Source: Crossaster papposus
Taxonomy: Eukaryota > Echinodermata > Asteroidea > Velatida > Solasteridae
Direction: 5' to 3'
DNA length: 64,000 nucleotides
NCBI GenBank assembly: GCA_037893245.1
Contig: JBAIAA010000401.1
Location: 620,001-684,000, forward strand
Positions 1-9,858 of this stretch are shown here, piece by piece; within the stretch, counting starts at the first letter, position 1, and every line of letters starts with the position of its first letter. The position numbers were made by a program, and so were the translations under genes. The notes under the pieces are model-generated. The model was given only the letters and a program-made list of their open reading frames with translations, was not told the DNA's origin and searched no databases.

Positions 1-310
1 TGCAAGTCCCTGCAAGTCCCTGCAAGTCCTTTTGTGAAGCCAGTCACAAGTCCCTTCATAAAGGCAGTCACAAGTAACTGAATGAACAATGACAAAGGAA
101 TGCTTTTGTCAAAGCTGATTTGAATACATGTAGTTTGTGATTTGAATTGGAACTGAAATACTTGTGATGGACTTACAGGGACTTACAGGGACTTACAGGG
201 ACTTACAGGGACTTACAGGGACTTACAGGGACTTACAGGGACTTACAGGGACTTACAGGGACTTACAGGGACTTACAGGGACTTACAGGGACTTACAGGG
301 ACTTACAGGG
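1..310. repeat. Inverted pair of 10-bp tandem arrays
   Basis: The window opens with about three copies of TGCAAGTCCC. Positions 171-310 hold 14 copies of ACTTACAGGG, which is nearly the reverse complement of the first unit (one base differs). The roughly 130 bp between them contain further degenerate CACAAGTCCC words. The two arrays could fold back on each other. The left array is cut by the window edge. An open frame runs through the 171-310 array only because this unit has no stop codon in that frame. Confidence 0.9.
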
Positions 311-422
311 ACTTATGGGAGTAATCTGGGCAGGGTTTGTCTTTCCCAAATATACATGTACGGTAGTTTCATTTCCTCAACTTTTGAACTATTTTACCCT
401 GATAACACTGTCCCAATTGTAG

Positions 423-678
423 AATCAAACCGTGACGATGGTGATAAAAGGGACAGATCTCGAAAGACCACCAAGCGTCCTTCATCAAGTGAAGAAATGA
501 CAAAATCACCTGTAAAGGTCAGCAGAGTCGTCAAACCTAGCCCCAATAGAGTCACCAGAGCAACGTCTAACAGGGGTGCCAAGTTCCAGAAAGATGAAAG
601 CTGTGACCCGATTGGAAGCTAATCAGCTGAAAGGTGGAGCTGTGAAACCTCAAGCCAAGAACTCGACTATAAAACAAG
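423..678 (+). CDS. Host gene 1, exon A: basic, Ser/Lys/Arg-rich segment (frameshifted)
   Basis: An internal exon of an unidentified basic protein. It starts after the acceptor CCCAATTGTAG and ends at the donor CAAG|GTTTGT. The first two thirds read in one frame (SNRDDGDKRDRSRKTTKR...). That frame stops at 622, while a neighbouring frame carries the same basic composition on to the donor (KMKAVTRLEANQLKGG...), so one base seems gained or lost near 577-597. The exon ends in phase 1 (CAA G), and exon B begins with CA, giving an alanine codon across the junction. No start codon is visible and no domain is recognised. It is probably part of the disordered N-terminal region of the same protein as exons B and C. 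Confidence 0.5.
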
Positions 679-774
679 GTTTGTACGTACAGTCGGCATT
701 TAGCACAATTCTTCAGTTGCGTACCTCTCAAGTTTGCAGCACTGTGCCAATTATTAAGCGACTATTACTTTGAG

Positions 775-1194
775 ACTTAACCCTAACTCCCTCACGGCTT
801 TTACTAGAAAGTATCCTGAATCCGCCACAGTCCACCAATTTTGGTTTGCAAAAACTGCTGGTGTCCTGAGTCCATCAGACTCCACCAGTATGCAATCTGG
901 AGAGATCCTGAGTCCATCATACTCCACCAGCAAAAGTTTGATGGACTGTGACGGATTCAGGATACCTAGGTGGCATACAAAAAATTGAAGTGCGTTTCTC
1001 CATAGAGTCCATCACAGTCCATCACCTGAATTTCTGTATCCTGAATCCATCACACTCTTGCAGTAACGCTAGGCTTAAAATCCTCAATCCATCACACTCC
1101 TCCAGTTGGTTCAATATGAAGGTATCCTGAATCCGCTAAAATCCTCCAAAACAGGAAATGGATTTTGATGGACTCAGGGTGGTTAGGGTTAAGG
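775..1194. repeat. MITE-like repeat with CTTAACCCTAAC ends
   Basis: The segment begins CTTAACCCTAAC and ends with the reverse complement GTTAGGGTTAAG. Inside are several degenerate copies of a phrase like ATCCTGAATCCATCACACTCC, in both orientations. This is typical of a short non-autonomous inverted-repeat element lying in the intron between exons A and B. The TTAGGG-like ends are element termini, not telomere. Confidence 0.6.
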
Positions 1195-1816
1195 TTTACA
1201 TAGCGAAAAAGCAATAAGATAAGTAGTTTGCGGTAACATCATGATAATTCTCTTCAGTGAAATGTGTGGTTCTGAACCGGAGGGAACTAAACTTTTCGGT
1301 CAGTATGCTCTGCCTGTCCTCAGGAGACTCAGAGACTATATCTTGTGACCTCGTACATGTTCACGATTGTGAGCCAAATTCTCACCTGTCCATTCACTAT
1401 CATGTGCCAGTCGCTGTTTTTGCTGTTTGCCAAGCACTCGCACAAGTATTCACGCACATGATAAATACGTATGCGTAGTAGACTAGCACATGTGTTGGCT
1501 GTGTGCTAGTTTACTACGCATGCACTTTACAATGTATTCTTGGAACTAACATTCGGGTGTATTACGCATGCGCAATCATCTCCAAAGCACATTATTCAGT
1601 TTTCCCGAGCTCCTCAAATTGTATTAAATGTAACTGAATACGTGTGAGGTATAGTAAAACAAATATACATGTAACATAGTTTATTGTTGGTGGTAGTAGA
1701 TATTACATGTAGCTTCCCTTGGTATTGTAAGTTGACAAACTAGTTCTCTCATCAGCTTCGCCTTGGGAACTAGTTTGTCAATTTCCAATACTAGTACAGG
1801 AAAAATACCTAATTTT
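1195..1816. other. Intron sequence, no gene seen
   Basis: Non-coding sequence in the intron between exons A and B. It contains a short imperfect inverted repeat around 1480-1520 (CTAGCACATGTG and GTGTGCTAG) with CTACGCATGC words. A related pair lies near 2435-2480. No coding potential is seen. Confidence 0.5.
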
Positions 1817-2735
1817 GTATAATTGTAGTCATTTTAGATCATTACTATGTTCTCATAATTATTCAGTCACTTGTATGCTTTAGAAATTGTTATTGAAGTA
1901 AGGATGTGTAAGTAGAATCACCAAAATAAACTTTAAAAAATAAAAAAAATATATATATATACGAAAACCTCATTTTCCCCTGTTTTTGTTTGCTGGGCTA
2001 AATATCACAATGGTATCATTGTGCACATGATTTTCCATAAGGTTTTAATATGGTAACTGTGCCAGTAAGCAACTTGGTTAATCTGAAGCTCATCACTACT
2101 GACTACTTGATGATATCTGGAGACAAGGTAAATGCGCGCAAATTATAGGGTATAATTGTAGTCATTTTAGATCATTACTATGTTCTCATAATTATTCAGT
2201 CACTTGTATGCTTTAGAAATTGTTATTGAAGTAAGGATGTGTAAGTAGAATCACCAAAATAAACTTTTCAAAAAAAATATATATATATATATACGCAAAT
2301 GTGGGAATAAATATATTACATGGCAGGGAGCTACTATTGACTACCCACACTCAAACTATATGTTATATTTGTATACTGTTGGAACAATGAAAGCACAGTG
2401 ACCCTGTCGTGCCATGGTACCATGCCAATTTGTCTAGTAGACTAGCGCATGGGTAATCCATGCGCTACTCTACTACGAATGCGTATTTGGTAGGAACGTG
2501 AAGGTGAATGAACCAGTAAGAATTTTGCACTTGATCATGAATATGTATGAGATATAGTAATTATTACCAAAATTGTCTGATGTGGATATTTTATTTATTT
2601 TCGTCAGCAAACGGCAGTTTCCTGTTTATAAATATTTATGAGGTACATGTATAGTAATGATTACCAAAATTGTCTTGATGTGGATATAAATTAATAAATT
2701 TTCATCAGCAAACAGCAGTTTTCCGTTCACAGTAT
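1817..2735. repeat. Direct duplications in the intron
   Basis: About 120 bp at 1817-1937 recur almost exactly at 2150-2268, and each copy is followed by an A-rich then (AT)n tract. A second pair lies at about 2555-2615 and 2645-2725; both contain ACCAAAATTGTCT and TCAGCAAAC. The A-rich tails suggest copies of a short retroposed element or local duplication. Confidence 0.7.
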
Positions 2736-2805
2736 AGTTTCTTTTAAGAACAAAATATAATGTAAAAAATAATTATATGCATAAATTCTATGTATTGTAT
2801 TTCAG

Positions 2806-3360
2806 CAAAGAGTAAACTCAAGACGTCAGCCAAGACACAGACTAAAAAGCTTGGAAGTGGAGGAAGTGGAGGAAGGGAGGGGAGAGAGACCAGGGCTAAA
2901 AAGGCAAAGATTCTAAAAGTCGAGACTAAGAAGGCGACAGTGGCAAAAGGAAGTAAAAGAAGATTAACCAGCAGAGGGAACAGAAGGCCACCACGTCCAA
3001 AACTAAGAAAACAACTGTCGCAAAGAAGATTAAACAGGCAAGGACATCCAACTCCAAAACTAAGAAAATGACAGTCGTACAAAGAAAGCAGCAGAAAGCT
3101 ACCACTCTCAAAATTAAGAAAACTACAGTGGCAAAGAGGAGGAATCAAGGCAAGGCAATCGCATCTAAGACTAAAAAAACAACCTTTGCAACAAAGACTA
3201 ATCAGAAGAGGAGTACAGTGGTTAAAACCAAGAATATCAAGACAGTCAGCGCAAATCAAACTAAATCAAAAGGAAGCAAAATGGCCAAGCATCCCAATAG
3301 CAAACTGACTCCGAACCCAAACATAAAAGAGGTAGCCAAGGATCCCATGTTTGAAGTCAG
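2806..3360 (+). CDS. Host gene 1, exon B: lysine-rich repeat region
   Basis: The exon follows the acceptor TTGTATTTCAG and ends at the donor GTCAG|GTATGT. The encoded segment is very rich in Lys and Thr with imperfect repeats (TKKTTVAKK, KIKKTTVAKR, KTKKTTFATK). It loses this character near the 3' end (LTPNPNIKEVAKDPMFEVR). The first part reads in one frame and the part after about 2957 reads in another; a stop at 2954 lies next to an AAAAG run, so a one-base indel near 2950-2960 is likely. Start phase matches exon A, and the end (phase 2, AG) matches exon C. Lysine-rich regions of this kind can bind nucleic acid, but that is inference. Confidence 0.6.
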
Positions 3361-3974
3361 GTATGTCACCAAGAAAATGTTACTGTATTTAAATGTAATG
3401 AATACTTTTATAAAATAAGTCAGAATATGGAAAGTCATACAAATCTGGGCCAAATCAGTTCCGTATTCCAACTGCGCATGTGCACAACAAGATTCAACAA
3501 TATTTTTCCTCCTAGGATAAACGCGGCAGATAAATGTGACCGGCTCTACAAAAAGGTGTATTAAGTCGCAAAAAAGTTATGGATATGGTTGAAAAGCCCA
3601 CAGCGTAAGCTTTCATTTGGTATTATAATAGAGCTCTATAGCCCCTCTTATTATGGAGATATGACGTGTTCACATAGTGATTACTTCCTTGGAGTTCAAA
3701 TTACACAACTGAGAAAATGAGCTTTGAAATAGCCGGCTCTGTTGTACTACAACAGAACGATGCACACAAAATGGTATTTTTTCCCACTTTATTCATCAAA
3801 ATCAACATTTCTTTGAATGAAACCTGAAACTGTAGGTATTGAAGATGTCATTCATGACAAAATAAAAAAAACATTTTGATGAAAAGTTTACCCTCTGAAC
3901 GTTGAGCGGGGTCATTACATGATAGTGCACAGCGCGACTTAATACACCTTTTTGAAGGCTAATGGGGATGTGGT
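3361..3974. other. Intron sequence before the retrotransposon
   Basis: The proximal part of the intron between exons B and C. Two phrases repeat in opposite orientation near 3540-3570 and 3925-3955 (AAAAAGGTGTATTAAGTCGC and GCGACTTAATACACCTTTT), so a foldback element of about 410 bp (roughly 3550-3955) lies just before the Ngaro-like insertion. No coding sequence is seen. Confidence 0.55.
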
Positions 3975-4152
3975 AAATACAAATATGTTCGCTTGAACGA
4001 CCAGGTGTGAATTAGAACATATTTACTTTCTTCACGGTGCGTGATTTTCTGTGTATTGTTACGTGTTACGTAATAGAGTAGGGACTGTAGTGGCGTGGTC
4101 AGTGGGCTTGTCATTTCACGTCAGTCCAGCACCGGGGTTACAACTCAAAAAA
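3975..4152 (+). repeat. Split direct repeat A1
   Basis: The 178 bp here are nearly identical to A2 at 4696-4873. It begins AAATACAAATATG and ends CAACTCAAAAAA, and defines the left end of the intronic retrotransposon. Confidence 0.85.
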
Positions 4153-4197
4153 GAAAGAAAAAGAACTCCTCTACAAAGTGTTCTACATCCTTGCGCT

Positions 4198-4448
4198 ATG
4201 TTTCAAAGCGACTCGAGGCAAGATCCTTCCTCAGCTGCCCCAGCTACTAAAGCTGATATCCAAGAGATATTGGCCGCGTTTAAATCGAGTTTTGAAGATA
4301 AGCTAGACAAGACCAGGGCGGAGTTTACAGAATTGCAAACAAAAGCCGCTTATTCTCTGGCGGAGAAGATAAAGGACACAACGACAACCAAATGGCGGAG
4401 AGAAGGAAATCAGAGACAATTTCAATTTAACCAGCAAGTGCCAGCTAA
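4198..4448 (+). CDS. gag: Retrotransposon gag, exon 1
   Basis: N-terminal part of a Gag-like protein. The ATG at 4198 opens MFQSDSRQDPSS; a helical charged segment (ADIQEILAAF, EFTELQTKAAYSLAEKIKD) and the phrase KWRREGNQRQFQFNQQ follow, which I recognise from Gag-like proteins of invertebrate retroelements. The frame closes soon after a good donor, GCTAA|GTATTT. Splicing to the acceptor at 4977-4981 would join AA to A and keep the frame into the downstream gag segment. The putative intron contains B1, A2 and a (TA)n tract. The start is chosen as the first ATG after A1; the frame stays open further upstream. Confidence 0.55.
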
Positions 4449-4589
4449 GTATTTTCTCAATTACTGAACTTAACAGTATTGTATAGGGATATACATGTAC
4501 ATATATATATAAATATGTGTACAAAAAATGTACTCGGTAATTCCTAATCGCCTTCTTTAACCTCATGGGTTTTTTCAGGATCTAGGTGG

Positions 4590-4873
4590 GGCAGGTTCCC
4601 CACCGGTGCTCAAATACACTGACTAACTCCCATATGGATGTGTGTAGTGTGCGTTATTTCTGCGTCAGTTAATTCACAGAAATTGGTTAGGGAAGAAATA
4701 CAAATATGTTCGCTTGAACGACCAGGTGTGAATTAGAACATATTTACTTTCTTCACGGTGCGTGATTTTCTGTGTATTGTTACGTGTTACGTAATAGAGT
4801 AGGGACTGTAGTGGCGTGGTCAGTGGGCTTGTCATTTCACGTCAGTCCAGCACCGGGGTTACAACTCAAAAAA
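4590..4873 (+). repeat. B1-A2 junction of split direct repeats, inside gag intron
   Basis: B1 (4590-4697) matches B2 at 8393-8500. A2 (4696-4873) matches A1. They abut with a two-base overlap (AA), as expected for the joined ends of a circular intermediate. A (TA)n microsatellite follows to about 4900. Both repeats lie between the two gag coding blocks. Confidence 0.8.
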
Positions 4874-4981
4874 TATATATATATATATAATATATATGTA
4901 TATTCTCACATATTATATATATTAAAAAGATCGTTATAACAACCTGTTCTAATTTTGTTTGTTCATTCCTGTTGAACATAG

Positions 4982-5471
4982 AGAGATCAAGGAATTGCTT
5001 TCCCTTTCCATCGGAAAGGTCGGAGAAGATTGCGAGGTCCAGTCTACTTTGAAGGAAGCGCTGAAACTGATAGACAACCGGCAAAAGCTGATTCGGATTG
5101 CAGATACTAGCCAGTACGGGTGGGCAACGGTCTCCGAATACGAGGCCCACGAAGTCGCAGATGACGAGAACGATGACAACAAGATCACAAGGGCTGAGAA
5201 CAGAGCCGGGCGTAAGGTCAAGCAGAAGAAGATGGCTGGTTTCAGCCAGTCCAAGAAGTTCAAGCGTGAGCACCCTTCAGCTGTTGACAGTGCTGATACT
5301 GGGGGTCAGTTTTTTCGTCGGCCTATCCAAGTCGTCCCTATCAGCCAAACATCCAACAGAGCTTACGGGGGAGGCTCATGCTTCCTCTGTGGCAGCTTCA
5401 CCCACTGGAAAGCCGCATGCCCGGAACGTAGAGGAGCAAGAGCAGCCTCCACTGCAAATGCAGCCCAATAA
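4982..5471 (+). CDS. gag: Retrotransposon gag, exon 2, with zinc knuckle
   Basis: C-terminal part of Gag. It contains the block DNRQKLIRIADTSQYGWATV, a Lys/Arg-rich stretch (AENRAGRKVKQKK), and a CCHC zinc knuckle CFLCGSFTHWKAACP near the end. The knuckle is the usual nucleic-acid-binding motif of Gag. It begins after the acceptor GTTGAACATAG, and the phase fits exon 1. It ends TAA at 5469-5471, overlapping the start of the pol frame, so pol is reached by a frame change or by splicing. Confidence 0.65.
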
Positions 5472-7509
5472 AGTTAAGTCTTGCAGTGTAGGTATTCCAG
5501 ATAATTGTGATTATCTCCCAGTAGGGCAAGACCCTGTCATAATAACGGAAGATTATTTTGAATATGAGGAAAACAATGAGATCGCAGATATCAAAGTGGC
5601 CGGTAGGTTGGTAGAACATATCAAGTTTTGGTACGACATCTCAGCGCCCAGTTTTATTATCGATACCATAAAATTTGGTTATGTGTTGCCGTTTATCGGT
5701 CAGCCTCAAAATATGTCGTCAAAAAACAACAAATCTGCGTTATCACACAGTGCTTTTGTAGATCAAGCTGTTGCAGAGTTAGTAAAACTAGAGACTGTAG
5801 AAAGGTGTACAAAGGAGCCTAAGGTAGTTAATCCACTTACAGTTTCTGTACATAGTAGTGGTAAGAAACGCCTCATATTAGATCTTAGGTTGGTTAACGA
5901 TTGTCTTGAGAAAGTTTCAGTCAAATACGAGGACATGCGTACAGCTATGTTTTTCTTGAGGAAAGGAGGTTTTATGTTCAAATTTGATCTCAAGTCAGGA
6001 TACCACCATATAGATATTTGTCAAGCACATAAAGAGTTCTTGGGTTTTGCATGGTCCATGAATGGATCCTTGTCATTTTTCAGATTCAGGCAATTACCTT
6101 TTGGACTTTCCTCAGCACCATTCATATTTACCAAGGTAGTCAGACCTCTAGTGAAGAAGTGGAGAGGTGAAGGTAAATCGGTTGTAGTATTTTTGGATGA
6201 CGGTTTAGGTTTTGCTAGTTCATATACGGAAGCATTACGGATCAGTTCAGAAATAAAAACCGATATCCTGGCCTCAGGTTTTGTACCTAACGTACAAAAG
6301 AGTATATGGTCACCAGTTTCAAAGATTGAATGGCTTGGTTACGAAATTGATCTGTCTAGTGGGTTTATCGCAGTACCAGAGCGAAAGACCCTCGGTATCA
6401 AGTTAGTCATTAACAACTTCCTATCAATTAAGTCAGTACCAAGGGTTTTACCTGCCAGGGCACTGGCCAGCATTGCAGGAAAGATCATGTCGACAAGCCT
6501 AGTCATAGGTAACGTAGCTAGGATAATGACCAAAGCGATACATGTGTGTGTCGAATCCAGAACCTCCTGGAACGGTCAGGTGGCCCTTTCAGGAGAGGCC
6601 AATGATGAATTGGAGTTTTGGAAGAGTAATATTGACAATTTGAATAATTGTGTTGTAGGTCCTCGTGCCGATTGTTCTAGAATAGTGTTTTCAGATGCCA
6701 GTAGTACAGGATTCGGTGGGTACATAGTTGACATGGGCAATACTGTTGCTCAAGGTTTATGGGATAATAGTGAATCCCGGAAGAGTAGTACATGGAGGGA
6801 GCTCAAAGCTGTAGATTTGGTGCTAAAATCTCTAGCTCCCAAGCTGTCCTGCCGAAGGACTAAGTGGTTTACCGATAACCAAGCAGTCGAGAAGATTGCA
6901 GTGTGTGGCAGTATGAAATGTGACCTACAAAGTATAGCATTGAGTATTTACAAGACATGTTTGGTGTACAATATCCAGTTGGATATGGAATGGGTTCCCA
7001 GATCAAAAAATGAAAAAGCAGACAAGCTTAGTCGTATCATAGATAACGATGATTGGAGTATATCCGATGATGTGTTTTACTATTTTGATCATCTTTGGGG
7101 TCCACATTCCATAGATAGATTTGCATCCTATTATAATCGCAAGATAGAAAGGTTCAATTCTAGATATTGGAACCCCGGTTGTGAGGCTATAGACGCCTTT
7201 ACTTTGAATTGGAGCAATGAGAACAATTGGTTGGTTCCCCCCATCTCAGTTATTGCTAGAGTACTCCTTCATATGGCTGATACAAAAGCTGCTGGAACAC
7301 TGATTTGTCCATGTTGGTATTCAGCCCCATTTTGGCCTATGCTCTACCCAGACGGTTGTAATCCAATTAGAGCAGTGGTGGATATTTACGAAATTTCAGT
7401 ATATCCAGGGCTTTTTAGCCCGGGCAGAGGAGGTAATGAGGATTTTATCCAGAATATCACCAGAAGTAAAATTTTGGCAATAAGGCTAAACTATCACAAT
7501 GGTTTGTAG
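5461..7509 (+). CDS. pol: Retrotransposon reverse transcriptase-RNase H (Ngaro/DIRS type), intact
   Basis: The longest intact frame of the window. Reverse transcriptase motifs appear in order: KKRLILDLRLVN, FKFDLKSGYHHIDI, FRFRQLPFGLSSAPFIFTK and the catalytic box VVVFLDDGLGFAS. RNase H follows, with FSDASSTGFGGY, WRELKAV, TDNQAV and PRSKNEKADKLSR. The C-terminal block (SIDRFASYYNRK, FNSRYWNPGCEAIDAF, APFWPML) is the conserved linker that in this group precedes the tyrosine recombinase. The frame is open upstream to 5098, where it overlaps gag, so the true start is uncertain. Absence of stops over 2 kb suggests a young copy or recent constraint, despite the missing recombinase. Confidence 0.85.
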   Translation, partial: QPNKVKSCSVGIPDNCDYLPVGQDPVIITEDYFEYEENNEIADIKVAGRLVEHIKFWYDISAPSFIIDTIKFGYVLPFIGQPQNMSSKNNKSALSHSAFVDQAVAELVKLETVERCTKEPKVVNPLTVSVHSSGKKRLILDLRLVNDCLEKVSVKYEDMRTAMFFLRKGGFMFKFDLKSGYHHIDICQAHKEFLGFAWSMNGSLSFFRFRQLPFGLSSAPFIFTKVVRPLVKKWRGEGKSVVVFLDDGLGFASSYTEALRISSEIKTDILASGFVPNVQKSIWSPVSKIEWLGYEIDLSSGFIAVPERKTLGIKLVINNFLSIKSVPRVLPARALASIAGKIMSTSLVIGNVARIMTKAIHVCVESRTSWNGQVALSGEANDELEFWKSNIDNLNNCVVGPRADCSRIVFSDASSTGFGGYIVDMGNTVAQGLWDNSESRKSSTWRELKAVDLVLKSLAPKLSCRRTKWFTDNQAVEKIAVCGSMKCDLQSIALSIYKTCLVYNIQLDMEWVPRSKNEKADKLSRIIDNDDWSISDDVFYYFDHLWGPHSIDRFASYYNRKIERFNSRYWNPGCEAIDAFTLNWSNENNWLVPPISVIARVLLHMADTKAAGTLICPCWYSAPFWPMLYPDGCNPIRAVVDIYEISVYPGLFSPGRGGNEDFIQNITRSKILAIRLNYHNGL

Positions 7510-7789
7510 TTTTGGCTTTATTCGCCGCCATCTCAAGATTTACGATGGCTAACTTAGTTCAATGAGCTATCGACAACGTATTTATCTATCACTGATGCAC
7601 ATTATTATTTTGCAGGTTATATTCAGCAAAGGTGTGTGGGATCGATGGAAGTCAGAAAGTGCGAAGGTAGACTATTAGCTGTGTCTAAAGCCTTGGGTTT
7701 GTAAAATATGCCCCTCGAGTTGGTTTACAATGCTAGCATTTTCTTAAGAGTTGAAAGAAACAATATACGCACGTAAAACTTAAGTAATA

Positions 7790-8165
7790 TTAATCGAAGA
7801 GTTATGTCAAGTTGACAGATATAACGCTATTATTATAGATGCGATTAATTTGATAAAGTGTAAAAGTATGTTTATATTATGTTTATTAATCGAAGAGTTC
7901 TGTCAAGTTGACAGATATAACGCTATTATTATAGATGCGATTAATTTGATAAAGTGTAAAAGTATGTGTATATTATGTTTATTAATCGAAGAGTTCTGTC
8001 AAGTTGACAGATAGAATGCTATTATTATAGATGCGATTAATTTGATAAAGTGTAAAAGTATGTTTATATTATGTTTATTAATCGAAGAGTTCTGTCAAGT
8101 TGACAGATAGAATGCTATCATATATGCGATTAATTTGATAAAGTGTAAAAGTATGTCTATATGTA
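7790..8165. repeat. 96-bp tandem repeat, four copies
   Basis: Copies begin at 7790, 7886, 7982 and 8078 with TTAATCGAAGAGTT and contain GTCAAGTTGACAG, itself a short palindrome. The last copy is slightly shortened. The array lies between the end of pol and B2, where the tyrosine recombinase gene would be expected. Confidence 0.9.
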
Positions 8166-8392
8166 TATACATGCACAATTTAAAACGAGGTTTCAATTAG
8201 GCATGGTGGCGTCTGACACGAGGTTATATTGCATAGTTCAGATCTACGTTTCTCATCCTCAAAAAAAAAAAAAAAAAGAGAGGGTGAGTTTTTCGTAGCT
8301 GGCATTATAGCGGTTGCCTATAATTTACATTATACATGTAAAAGAGAACTGTATACTGTATACTGTTTAAAGACGGGGGCTGTTTGTGTAAC

Positions 8393-8500
8393 GGCAGGTT
8401 CCCCACCGGTGCTCAAATACACTGACTAACTCCCATATGGATGTGTGTAGTGTGCGTTATTTCTGCGTCAGTTAATTCACAGAAATTGGTTAGGGAAGAA
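8393..8500 (+). repeat. Split direct repeat B2
   Basis: The 108 bp here are nearly identical to B1 (4590-4697), from GGCAGGTTCCCC to GGGAAGAA. It defines the right end of the intronic retrotransposon. Confidence 0.85.
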
Positions 8501-9180
8501 CCGAATCTACATTTTGTATAATTTCTGGTGCAATTGAAAAGACGATGGAAACTTGTTCGAACAAAAGTTTGGACATACAAGACGCCTGAAAACACTTCTT
8601 CAATAAAACTTCCGAACAAGACTATATATTTAAATTTGGTGGTACTCGACGCTATTCTTTTTCACGCATACGATGAAATGTTTCAAAAATCCTTGAATCT
8701 TTATGTGCACATGCGCAGTTGGAATAGTGAACTGGCTTATAGACCGTGCTTGATTTAAATCATGTTGATTTAAAATCACAATTTTCTATAATTGTTTTTA
8801 TTATTTTTTTATTATTGTTTTGATATTTATTAATTTGTAACATTAATTTAGTAAATATAACTGAATCTTACTAACAAAAAGATTTATAATATTACAACAG
8901 CATCATTAACACTAACTGTACCCCAAACCCATCAAACTCTAACTGCAGGTTTTGCTAGGTTTGGTACCAAACATTATGAACTTGTTGTTGGAATTTGTTT
9001 TACTCGCTACCAAAAGCCCAGGGAAGCCCTGTTGAATTATGTGAGGTTCAGGGCAGAAAGGCATGGGTCTTGTAAAATGTTGGAACTTGGGGGAATACAC
9101 AGGCATTTATTCATGGGTGATGACCCACGACTGTCACGACACATTTTCTGATCAACCGTTAAAGTGTACATTATTATTTC
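8501..9180. other. Intron sequence, no gene seen
   Basis: AT-rich intron sequence between the retrotransposon and the SINE-like repeat. No coding block or clear repeat was recognised. Confidence 0.5.
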
Positions 9181-9525
9181 TTTTTTCGGCAATGAAACCG
9201 AGGATTCCTCAAAAAGCACCCAAGGCACTGTAAGCTCGTAAGCCTGAGAAAACCTGAAGGAGGATGAACGAAATGCCAGAAACACCGGGGCGAACCCCTT
9301 CTCTTAGCGATAAGCGTGACTGGGTTCTTTTACGTACGTGTCCAGGTTCAATATATACACAATACACACACACGGGACCAACGGCTTTACGTCCCATCCG
9401 AAGAACGAAGCAATAGTGGTTTAATTGCCTTGCTTAAGGACACACGTGTCGACAGCCGGGATTCGAACTCGCGCTCTGTGGAACAAAAAACACACGCTCT
9501 TAACCTGTATGTGTCTCCCCAATCA
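9180..9525 (-). mobile_element. tRNA-derived SINE-like element
   Basis: On the minus strand a tRNA-like head contains GAGTTCGAATCCCGG, close to an RNA polymerase III B box. It is followed by a body (CTTAAGCAAGGCAATTAAACC, then TTCGGATGGGACGTAAAG, then ACGTAAAAGAACCC) of a style I recall from tRNA-derived SINEs of marine invertebrates. The A box is weak, and no clear tail or target duplication was found. Confidence 0.5.
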
Positions 9526-9858
9526 AGCAAAAATCATCTGAATACCGTTCACAAAGAATATACCGGTACATCACCTGAACATTTAGTTTGTAACTGTTTT
9601 TGCCAAGGATAGATTTTTATGCTCAGTATTTTGTTTGTGTGCTTGGCAGCTCCATGAAGTTGTCCCCAGAACAGTGTGGATGGAATAGTTGTGTCCATAC
9701 AGAAAATGTATTTCGGATATATATCTCATTTTGAAATCTGATTTAAAATTTTTTTTGGACTTTCATGTTTGAATCGCAAAGAATTTATGCCAGTCTCTAC
9801 AAACTGCTGCCAGTAATACAGTATTAAATCTATATTTTGTTATCGTTATTTTTGCAGG

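Larger units (their letters stand above)
3975..8500 (+). mobile_element. Ngaro/PAT-type (tyrosine-recombinase class) retrotransposon, recombinase lost
   Basis: A retrotransposon in the intron of host gene 1, on the same strand. It has no LTRs but split direct repeats: A1 (3975-4152), B1 (4590-4697), A2 (4696-4873) and B2 (8393-8500). Copies of A are 178 bp and copies of B are 108 bp. B1 and A2 meet head-to-tail with AA shared. Coding order is gag, then RT-RNase H with the LDDG-type active site of the DIRS/Ngaro group. No tyrosine recombinase is visible between the end of pol (7509) and B2; that stretch holds a 4-copy tandem repeat instead. An alternative reading is two head-to-tail copies, the first with a large internal deletion. 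Confidence 0.75.

Noticed and set aside
171-622. Open frame starting in the ACTTACAGGG array and running into exon A
   Set aside because: The N-terminal part is only the stop-free tandem repeat. The acceptor at 421-422 and the matched phases support an exon start at 423 instead.
775-1194. TTAGGG-like words as interstitial telomere
   Set aside because: Only one or two copies, placed symmetrically at element ends here and at 10,235-10,384. They are transposon termini.
7786-8165. CRISPR array (four 96-bp repeats)
   Set aside because: The units are contiguous without spacers and the context is an animal retrotransposon.
4590-8500. B1 and B2 as LTRs of an ordinary LTR retrotransposon
   Set aside because: No integrase or TG...CA ends. 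The A and B repeats are interleaved, and RT is of the LDDG DIRS/Ngaro type, so split direct repeats fit better.
9440-9490. A functional tRNA gene on the minus strand
   Set aside because: The B-box-like stretch is present but no acceptor stem or full cloverleaf could be drawn. SINE-like body sequence follows.
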